From the NCBI GenBank assembly GCA_037178675.1, contig JAYMGJ010000749.1, forward strand, positions 1 to 13,800: a DNA stretch of 13,800 nt, read 5' to 3'. Positions within the stretch are counted from its first letter, which is position 1; each line of letters starts with the position of its first letter. The notes under the pieces are model-generated. The model was not told the DNA's origin. It saw only the letters and a list, made by a program, of their open reading frames with translations, and searched no databases. The stretch is from Scleroderma bovista (Eukaryota; Basidiomycota; Agaricomycetes; Boletales; Sclerodermataceae). Of the stretch, positions 8,092 to 13,800 are shown in pieces. The position numbers were made by a program, and so were the translations under genes.

Positions 8092-8440
8092 AGAAGGTCA
8101 TAGGGGTGACATCACCGGATGCAGGGAATTTCACTGATATATCAACAGCTTGAGTGATTACAAAGTTTGATGTACCGTCAAAGAGCCGGAGAGTAATCGG
8201 AGGAACAGAGTAAGTGGAGAGAGAGTGTCTGAGAGCATATTTGGTATCTACAAAGCAGTGCGTGGAACCAGAGTCCACAAGCGCACGGAGTTCTGGTAAA
8301 TTGTAAGACAAGAGGAAAACATGGGGCATAAGAGAGTTAGGATTGTAAAGAGCGGACACGTTGAGGCGGGCCTCCTTGGGTGCACTTCTGGAGTCAACGC
8401 AGCTCACCGGTTGTGCGGAGGGCCGGGAGCTGCTTACTCT
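8092..8440 (-). pseudogene. pol: Inner pol: aspartic protease N-terminal part
   Basis: The frame is -1 relative to gag and has no convincing ATG of its own (the 8407 codon is GTG), so it is most likely expressed by frameshifting at 8440-8446. After a short linker it reads NVSALYNPNSLMPHVFLL, then the catalytic motif ALVDSGSTHCFVD (Asp at about 8275), then ITLRLFDGTSNFVITQAVDI (block DGTSNFVIT), and is cut at PMTF by insertion B. Retroviral-type proteases cleave the gag-pol polyprotein and act as dimers. The active site DSG is kept; inactivity comes from the insertion. Confidence 0.9.
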
Positions 8441-8446
8441 TTTTTT
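8399..8446 (-). promoter_or_regulatory. Probable programmed -1 frameshift signal between gag and pol
   Basis: On the minus strand, the heptamer A AAA AAA (8446-8440) sits in the right phase (X XXY YYZ), one codon before the gag TAA at 8434-8436. A 6-nt spacer follows, then a stem GCAGCTC/GAGCTGC (8433-8427 with 8405-8399). Four more pairs, CCGG/CCGG, extend it with a single bulged T and a 12-nt loop. The protease frame is exactly -1. Spacer length, heptamer and stem all fit known -1 signals. Not tested; a pseudoknot was not found by eye. Confidence 0.65.
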
Positions 8447-9870
8447 GACTCGGAGTTGGCACCCGAGTTAGTAGAGTCTGTCTTACCGGACTCCGCAGCG
8501 ATGGCCACAGCACGAGCTTTGGCCTTTTTGGTCTTTTTGGGACAGTTGTCCGCAAAATGACCGGTACCTCCACAGAACATGCAGAGGTTGTTGTCTAGTC
8601 GCCGCTTTCGCTCATCGGCGGTGAGTTTTCCATCCTTACCAAGCTTGTTGGTGAGGTCCGGTCTGGTGGAACCGGAAGAGGATGGGTTGCTGGTCATTTT
8701 GGATGACCCAGCAGTGGCGGAGCTAGAGGTGTTGCCGGGCTTGGATTTCTCCTTGCCGGACTTGGGTGAGTTGCCTCCGGAGTCGGAGGTCTTAGCTGGG
8801 GACGAGGTGGACTGACTCTTTGTGGTACAAGCAATCTCGTCTTTGCGCTCCCAGTAGCGTGCATCGATCTCCTGGCATAGTGCCCGGAGTCCATGGAGAG
8901 TCAGGGGCTTGCCGACTCGAGCAATCTTGTCTTTCAGATGATCCGGAAGTCCGGAGTAGAACAGGCGGCGGAGCGCGCCATCTCCGTAGTCCTGGACCTG
9001 GGAGGCGAGTCAGTTGAAGTCCACAATATACCGCATAATGTGGTGTGCGTCCTTCATCCGGAGGTGTTCGAGCTGGTGCTCAGCATCAGCGATGGGGTCG
9101 TGAGGTCCGAACGTACTCTGTAGTTCGGTGATGAAATGGACCCAGCTATCCATCCAGTGCGGATGGTCAGCCGGATCGCCGGAGTTCAGGAGATCTGGTT
9201 CGAACCATTCTAAGGTCATCCCTTTTAGATATGACTGGGCGAAAGTTACCTTTGCCCTGTCAAGGCGGAATGCCTTGGCTCAATCCTGGAAGCAGAGTTC
9301 ACACTGGACCAAGAAGGTCCTGAGCTTTTTGGGGTCCGTACCGTCGAAGGTGTCCGGTTCATGGACTTTGGCACGGGAGGAGGAGGACTCGTTGGTCCGG
9401 CGGGAAGAGTGGGAGAGGTGATTGACGGCAATGGCTAGATTGTGGAAAACAGCTAGACCAGGGTCTAGCTCTTCCAGGGCGTCGACAAACTCGTTGTCGT
9501 TGTCGCCATCTCCGGGGTCGTCCGGATCATCTCCGGGACCATCCTCAGGGCCAAACCATTGGAATCGACCGGGTTCGCGACGCTCCGGAGTGGAGTCACG
9601 ATGGTAGGGGAAGCCATCACTGGGAACGGATCCACAGTGACCAGGGTCTGCAGAACCACGAAGGCTCTGAGACGCAGCGTCGCGACACGGAGTCATCGAC
9701 ACTACTGGGCTTCGAGCTGTGAAACTCCTAAATTGGCTTACAGAAGCCGGAGGTTGCCTGCAGTTAGACAGGGCTTGTTGGGCGGTGGATAGGTGGAGGT
9801 CATCTACTGCACCTGCTTCCTCAGCAAGTGCTGCAGTGGTACGAGCACGAGAGCGCGTGGTCATAGTCAT
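8434..9870 (-). pseudogene. gag: Inner element gag with zinc knuckle, two in-frame stops
   Basis: Gag is the structural protein of the virus-like particle and packages the RNA. The start is the ATG at 9870-9868 (MTMTTRSRART), the first in frame after the LTR. An acidic linker (DDPDDPGDGDND) is followed by the capsid-like region: [84 protein letters not shown] Ser/Lys-rich tail leads to a CX2CX4HX4C zinc knuckle ([14 protein letters not shown], 8583-8542). About 478 codons in one frame, broken by TGA at 9280-9282 (QD*AKAF) and TGA at 9010-9012 (DFN*LASQ). Both stand where CGA (Arg) is plausible. The frame ends at TAA 8434-8436 just after a run of seven A. Confidence 0.93.
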
Positions 9871-9928
9871 AAGGAAACTGGACAGGATATGCGTACGAGG
9901 TTTGGGACAGTGAACCCACACAAGTGCG

Positions 9929-9940
9929 AGTCTGAAATAC
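9929..9940 (-). other. Primer-binding site, probably self-priming type
   Basis: Directly after the 5' LTR the minus strand reads GTATTTCAGACT, without the TGG that a tRNA primer would need. ATTTCAGACT (9938-9929) is the exact complement of AGTCTGAAAT inside the LTR (10161-10152), about 30 nt after a TATA-like box, where the RNA should start. This is the arrangement of Tf1/sushi elements, where the RNA's own 5' end primes. Confidence 0.65.
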
Positions 9941-10545
9941 TGTCAAGTCCGGGTCTACTCTGGTAAGAGGTCCAGTCAAGTCCGGATGGAAACAGACGAA
10001 GGAGAAAGACAGAGGCTGGACAAGAAGTTAGTCTGGCCGGAGTTGAGACCAATTGGATTCAACAACAAGGGGATCGAGTGTTAATCCCTTGCGTAGGTTC
10101 CGGTCAGAAGGAGACGGAGACAAGCAGGAACAGGAGTAGTGACTATAGTTGATTTCAGACTGAGGTATACAGGACGGAGTACAGGGTACTTATACTACGG
10201 AGAACTAGGGTCGAGTATTTACGGTGACAAGTAAACAGCCCAAAGGGCGGACAAGGGATAACCGGTGTTGGGACTAGATCAGGTCCGATGAAAATAAGTA
10301 AGGTCCGGAGAAAATACTACAAGGTAGAAGATATAAACAGAGCACGGAGAACTCACGGTACTACAGGGTTGACGGAGAAGTGAAGTAACGACTGGATAGG
10401 GATTAATGCAAAGGGTCGCACTTAGCAGAAGAGTATGTGCGCGTCCGGGACCGGAGTGACGTGCAGAGGTCCGGAGTTGAGCTGTAGTGCTGCGATGCGA
10501 CCGGAGTAACTGGATAAGAGTCCGGAGTTGGACATGGTCTTGACA
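9941..10545 (-). repeat. 5' LTR of the inner element (605 bp)
   Basis: Same ends as the 3' LTR (TGTCAAG/CTTGACA). Relative to it there are about 15 base differences and one extra 20-bp unit (10281-10300, AGGTCCGATGAAAATAAGTA, beside the related unit 10301-10320). On the minus strand it drives the element: a TATAAGT box at 10194-10188 and a predicted RNA start near 10164-10161. CCGGAGT words lie at 10037, 10451, 10471, 10501 and 10522, four of them within the first 100 bp of U3. Confidence 0.97.
10161..10194 (-). promoter_or_regulatory. Inner LTR core promoter: TATA box and predicted RNA start
   Basis: TATAAGT lies at 10194-10188 on the minus strand. The predicted start, about 30 nt downstream, falls at the AGTCTGAAAT word (10161-10152) that pairs with the primer-binding site. 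The two predictions support each other. The same layout is found in the 3' LTR, with its complement word at 2362-2371. Confidence 0.55.
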
Positions 10546-10550
10546 TTCCG
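10546..10550. repeat. Target site duplication TTCCG, right copy
   Basis: This is the match of 2146-2150, directly after the CTTGACA end of the 5' LTR. Confidence 0.95.
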
Positions 10551-12120
10551 CCTCCAAATCATTGTGTTCTTGCGCTTCCTGTGCGTCATCACTCCCTTTT
10601 TCTTTGTTGAGATTGATGACGGAATGGTCTTCCCCAACTCCTTCATCCTTTGAGGTGTCATCCTCATCCTCGCGCACATCTACTGCGTATAGTCGCGCCT
10701 GGGGGACCTTCCCCTTATCTGTCTTTGGGTGCCAACACTCGGACGCGAGATGTCCCTCGTTCCCACAGTTATAACAGGTAATTCCTTTGCAAAACGTGGC
10801 ATTGCTTGGCTTCTGCGCTGTACCAGGGTTGGTTGCCCCCGCAGCTGCTCCGCTATTCTGGGAACCCTGCCTCTGGGAACGGTTCCCCCGGTCCTTACTT
10901 CCCTGAGCGCTGGTGCTCCTATCTCTGTCAAGGGGCCGCCTGTACAACAGATTCCCTTTCCTCACAAATTTGTACTGCTGGTTGGTGTTTCCGCCCTTGC
11001 TCGGTTCTGAGCGGTTATTGGTTGATGATCCTTTGGAGGGTGTTCCTCCACCTTGAGGACTATTCCTCGTAAGTAAACTCAGGGCCTTCTGGGCCCCTTC
11101 CATCCGTTTTACTTCCTCAAGAATCTCGTCCATGGTGGAATGCTCCGCCGTGATTCCCCGTGCTTCTAGCACAGTCTTGATGATAGACAGGGGTAGTCCC
11201 CCAATGAATTTTCTCCTGAACGAGTAATCGTCGGGACGTTTAACCATGCGGTTAGCACGCTGCTTCATATCGTTGTAGAATGCGAGCGCCCCCCTTTCAG
11301 AGGAGTAACACGTGCGGTCATACGCTGTCGCAGCTTGCTGGGCGGTGGCTTCATGGATGAATCGCTTGAATAATCCACAGATCAGGTCTTCGAATGTCCA
11401 ATGTCCAACATGCCTATCAGGCCCATCGACCTCCTGGTCATACCATTCGGTGGCTAGACCTTCAAGGTACAGCCCTGTGTATAGCATGCACTTCTTGTCG
11501 CACCTGTACCCCATGACCTTAAAGGTCCTGAAGTACTTGAGGAGCTGGGTTAGCCAGTCGTCAAATTTTTCGATGTCATCCTGACCTCCATACTTCCCCG
11601 GTTTTGGCGGATTCATCGCCTTGACCTCTGGGCCTAGTGGCCCATCAGGCTCCTCGCCCACCTGCTCTCTAATACGCTGGCTGTAGCGCCGCATTGCAAA
11701 TTCGCTGTAACGATCATTGCCTGGGGTATAGCCCCTGGAGTATTGGGGCTGTCTCCCTTGGCTATCGTGGGTTCGGCCTTGGTTCGTTTCTGTCATGGCT
11801 GACCTGTGTTCACTTGGGTAATAGCTCGAGTCGGAGGGGGGACCTCCAGGGGGGCCTGGTGAGCCATAAGGTGGTCTGCCTCCTCCTCTGTTTACGTTTC
11901 TCCTATCAGGGAAATTCCTCCCTAGGTTTCTATTGTCATCATTTCTATTTGGGGCTCCATCGTCCCCGTCGTCTCCTCCATCACCTCCTTGCAGGTCATC
12001 ACCGTTGTTGGGGTCGCCCCCCATATTCCCCAGCTGTTGAGCACGCTGACTTCTGGTCCTGCGCATCATTTCTGATGCTTGGTCACCGTAAAGATGCCTC
12101 ATGATGTCGTCTCCGCTCAT
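10551..12120 (-). pseudogene. gag: Outer element gag, N-terminal part with zinc knuckle, cut by the inner element
   Basis: The ATG at 12120 opens MSGDDIMRHLYGDQ. A Gly/Asp/Asn-rich low-complexity part and a Pro-rich part follow. The gag domain comes next: MNPPKPGKYGGQDDIEKFDDW, then LTQLLKYFRTFKVMGYRCD, YLEGLATEWYDQEV, WTFEDLICGLFKRFIHEAT, FRRKFIGGLPLSIIKTVLEAR. After a Ser/Asn/Gln-rich tail is a CX2CX4HX4C knuckle (CYNCGNEGHLASEC, 10776-10735). The original ORF continues at 2150. The present frame instead runs into the LTR and stops at 10279, giving a foreign tail of about 90 codons. Its start overlaps the end of the upstream ORF by 38 nt in another frame. Confidence 0.9.
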
Positions 12121-12973
12121 TGGGGTTGGGTGCTTGACCCTGGTTCCTAATGGGTGAGGTACCCGAGTCCCTTCCTTGGTTGTCGGTCAATACTTGCGTT
12201 CTCCGCACATTTTCTATTTCTTGCGCCAAGTTGCGCGCGCCTCTATTACTCATTACTGGGCTCATCGCCCGACTTCCTGAGGTCTCCCTCTTGACCATCA
12301 CACTCTCTTGATCTTCGTCTCCAGGGGACTCAGATCCCCCTCCGAACTCTTCAAGAAGTTGACGCAGGTGTCGGAATTGTCGGGCGTGATGCTCACTGGG
12401 TCTCACGCCGTGATTATCGAAGAGGATGTTATCCTCATACTCCCACCACTGGTTCTCGACATCGCGCAGATATTCCTGCATATTTTGAAGAGCCTGTTCT
12501 CGGCTCGCGGGTGCTTCGGGAGTATTGTGCGTCTCCAACGCTCTTACGGCTTCACGGGCAGCTTGCCCAATGGTAGAGGACGTGTCCTCTTCCGCCGGGG
12601 TATCATTCCCAAAGCTCATCACTCTCGATGTATTTCTACTCGTCAGAGGGCTATCCTCAATGGGCACAGTGCCTATCACGAAGCTCCCGGGGATGCGATC
12701 CCCTCCAACATAGTTACCACCCGCTCGGGGCGACCTTACCATAACTGGTGGTGCTTCTATGGGCGTCTGTCAGACATTAATGTCCTGATCGCGCTGATCC
12801 GTGCCATGCCCGAGGTCCCTAGTGGGTCCTCCAGTGGTCCTTTGGCATTGGGTATCCTCGGATCTGGGTTGATCACCCTGGATAAAATTTTCATTGTTTT
12901 GGGGTGGGTCCCCAGGTGGTTGTTCCGCGTTGCGCATCGTGCGCGCGGCTGCTTGGGTGATGGTTCGACTCAT
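12083..12973 (-). pseudogene. Outer element N-terminal ORF upstream of gag
   Basis: The ATG at 12973 opens MSRTITQAAARTMRNAEQPPG. The frame has a TGA at 12770-12772 (INV*QTPIEAPP) and then continues to 12083 without other stops. About 297 codons, low in hydrophobic residues, with a stretch QNMQEYLRDVENQWWEYED and LRQLLEEFGGG that could form helices. No known domain is recognised. It may be the N-terminal part of gag, reached by +1 frame change or lost indel at the 38-nt overlap, or a separate small ORF. The TGA fits CGA to TGA (GTC CGA CAG). Confidence 0.6.
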
Positions 12974-13040
12974 CGGATACGTAGATGGATGTTCAAAAAA
13001 GTTTAAGGTTGTGGATGGCTTCTCTGATCCTCACTCAACA

Positions 13041-13053
13041 CAGAACACAACCA
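13041..13053 (-). other. Candidate primer-binding site of the outer element
   Basis: On the minus strand TGGTTGTGTTCTG begins one base after the CA end of the candidate LTR. A TGG start complements the CCA end of a tRNA. I cannot name the tRNA. Unlike the inner element, no complement inside the LTR was seen. Confidence 0.35.
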
Positions 13054-13054
13054 A

Positions 13055-13362
13055 TGTGTATTCCTTTGAGTATGTAGGATAATAAGAAGTTAGTTATCCT
13101 TCTTACATAATAAGAAAGCATTTAAATAGGAAAGTGTAGTATTACATAAGTAAACACATATGGGTAACCCCTAAGGGCACCCTTACACAAATATAGAACA
13201 TAGTCCGGATGATGATTAAGTTGTGATTTGATCCACTTGATGATCGCATCATTTTTCTTTTCCTCGGTCTCTGCAAGCTGGACCAGGGTGACACGACACG
13301 GGTCGTTGGGGTCATTGGATGGTGACATGGCTCTGATACAGTCTAGGGAAGATGTTTACACA
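13055..13362 (-). repeat. Candidate 5' LTR of the outer element (308 bp)
   Basis: The ends are TGTGTA (13055) and TACACA (13362), a 6-bp inverted pair of TG...CA type. On the minus strand a TATTTAAA box lies at 13128-13121, in the last third, as expected. A TGG-type primer site follows one base after the inner end. The partner LTR is outside the window, so this cannot be confirmed by pairing. Confidence 0.45.
13122..13328 (-). CDS. Unrecognised 68-codon ORF inside the candidate outer LTR
   Basis: The ATG at 13328 opens MSPSNDPNDPCRVTLVQLAE, followed by a charged helix-like part (TEEKKNDAIIKWIKSQLNHH) and a short hydrophobic end. Composition is protein-like. It ends over the TATA-like box, so an RNA from the LTR promoter would not contain it. 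It may be chance, or a fragment of a host exon. I do not recognise it. Confidence 0.25.
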   Translation of the reverse strand: MSPSNDPNDPCRVTLVQLAETEEKKNDAIIKWIKSQLNHHPDYVLYLCKGALRGYPYVFTYVILHFPI

Positions 13363-13386
13363 ACCACATCAAAATTAATGTAACAT

Positions 13387-13632
13387 GTACCAGAAGATAG
13401 TTTCTGATTTCCTGTTGTGGTTACAATTTCAGATGGAGAGTACAACTCTGGACAGAGGTTCAGCCAACCACAGTGAATTGATGGGAGAAAAAAAGTACCC
13501 AAGACTTCAATGCCTGTGGCGTTGGTGCCAGAATCCTGATTACCTGATGCAATAGATATTTCAGACGGTCGAAGGTGCAGCTCTGGCGAAGGGTATTGGA
13601 GAACATCACTGAATCGATGGGGAGTATGCACC
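13387..13632. repeat. Imperfect tandem repeat, period about 137 bp, two units
   Basis: The units at about 13387-13495 and 13525-13632 align: GTACCAGAA with GTGCCAGAA, AACTCTGG with AGCTCTGG, GAATTGATGGG with GAATCGATGGG. On the minus strand both can encode PEL-x-x-PSEI followed by GNQ (CPELYSPSEIVTTTGNQ and SPELHLRPSEISIASGNQ). The units are diverged, so this is an old duplication, possibly within a repeat protein gene. Confidence 0.55.
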
Positions 13633-13800
13633 AGGCTCCGTAATTCCCAACTCCCACACAAAGATCTCCTCCACATTGTGCCAACAACCAGGATCCATGA
13701 CCATGTGGAACGTGAGGTCCATCCACTTGTCCTCGTCATAATTCTCTTGAAGGGTAATTGAAATCACATTCAAGGTGGTGTGCCGCATGATGGCACCCAT
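13606..13800 (-). CDS. Unrecognised partial ORF in the probable host flank
   Basis: An open frame of 64 codons reaches the window edge: MGAIMRHTTLNVISITLQEN, a segment DEDKWMDLTFHMVMDPGC, then VEEIFVWELGITEPGAYSPSIQ and a stop at 13606. The sequence has a natural composition and could be an exon or part of a broken gene. The coding signal seems to continue in another frame from 13599 to 13366 (PSEI...GNQ repeats), which fits a frameshift or an intron. That second frame stops within the first bases of the candidate LTR, at TGTGTAA. The outer element may therefore have landed in this gene. Function unknown; the true start may be outside. Confidence 0.3.
   Translation of the reverse strand: MGAIMRHTTLNVISITLQENYDEDKWMDLTFHMVMDPGCWHNVEEIFVWELGITEPGAYSPSIQ

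Larger units (their letters stand above)
2151..10545 (-). mobile_element. Inner Ty3/gypsy chromovirus, full length, nested in the outer gag
   Basis: The element is 8395 bp and is bounded by two LTRs with 7-bp inverted ends (TGTCAAG/CTTGACA) and a 5-bp TTCCG duplication. The minus-strand order is 5' LTR, primer-binding site, gag, protease, RT, RNase H, integrase, chromodomain, polypurine tract, 3' LTR. This order and the chromodomain define a chromovirus, closest in style to the Tf1/sushi group. It also carries an antisense intron-containing gene between integrase and the 3' LTR. Stops, indels and two internal insertions inactivate the retroviral genes. The LTRs differ at about 15 aligned positions plus a 20-bp indel by my manual alignment, and 13 of the 15 are CpG-type transitions. 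Its age may therefore be less than the raw divergence suggests. Confidence 0.97.
1..13362 (-). mobile_element. Outer Ty3/gypsy LTR retrotransposon, 5' part, split by a nested element
   Basis: The outer element occupies about 1-2150 and 10551-13362 and reads on the minus strand. In its own direction it runs candidate 5' LTR, leader, an N-terminal ORF, gag with zinc knuckle, a long linker, aspartic protease, and reverse transcriptase, which leaves the window at position 1 just before the expected YxDD box. The rest of pol and the 3' LTR are outside. The order protease-RT and the RT sequence place it in Ty3/gypsy. Its interruption by the inner element, its two in-frame stops and its frame change before the protease mark it as non-functional. 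The right boundary depends on the LTR call and is less certain than the rest. Confidence 0.85.

Noticed and set aside
1..13800. tRNA, rRNA, CRISPR array or bacterial operon
   Set aside because: No cloverleaf, rRNA-like or regular spacer-repeat pattern was seen, and all recognised coding sequence is of fungal retroelement type.

Overview
The window looks like fungal DNA, most likely a mushroom-type basidiomycete (Agaricomycete). The reasons are two Ty3/gypsy-type LTR retrotransposons, one a chromodomain-bearing chromovirus, a 53-nt intron with fungal splice signals, and a fungus-specific Zn(II)2Cys6 cluster. There is no prokaryotic gene organisation. The window is almost entirely nested transposable elements, and both large elements read on the minus strand.

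Outer element (about 1-2150 and 10551-13362). From right to left it holds a candidate 5' LTR (13055-13362), a candidate primer-binding site, an N-terminal ORF (12973-12083), gag with a zinc knuckle (12120-10551, continuing at 2150-1009), then protease and the first part of reverse transcriptase (1112-1, running off the window). It carries in-frame stops at 12770-12772 and 747-749 and a +1 frame change before the protease.

Inner element (2151-10545, 8395 bp). It has two LTRs of 585 and 605 bp with TGTCAAG/CTTGACA ends and a TTCCG target duplication on each side. It interrupted the outer gag ORF. Element plus one target copy is 8400 bp, so the outer frame matches on both sides. On the minus strand it carries gag (9870-8434), a probable -1 frameshift signal (8446-8399), protease, RT, RNase H, and integrase with a C-terminal chromodomain (ending at 4177). 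A 10-nt self-complementarity between the primer-binding site and the predicted 5' end of its RNA points to Tf1/sushi-type self-priming. The copy is dead. It has four CGA-to-TGA type stops, three frame breaks or indels, loss of RNase H catalytic aspartates, and two further insertions of about 280 bp (near 7249-7528 and at 7808-8091).

The most unusual part is 2736-4100. Between integrase and 3' LTR, and antisense to the element, lies a gene of its own with a TATA box, a start codon, one 53-nt intron, a poly(A) signal, and a product of about 361 aa joining a charged coiled coil to a textbook Zn(II)2Cys6 cluster. The LTR carries a spaced array of CCGGAGT motifs and one more sits in the antisense gene's promoter. 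This suggests, but does not prove, that the element encodes its own regulator.

The right edge (13363-13800) is probably host flank. It holds an unrecognised partial ORF and an imperfect tandem repeat of about 137 bp.
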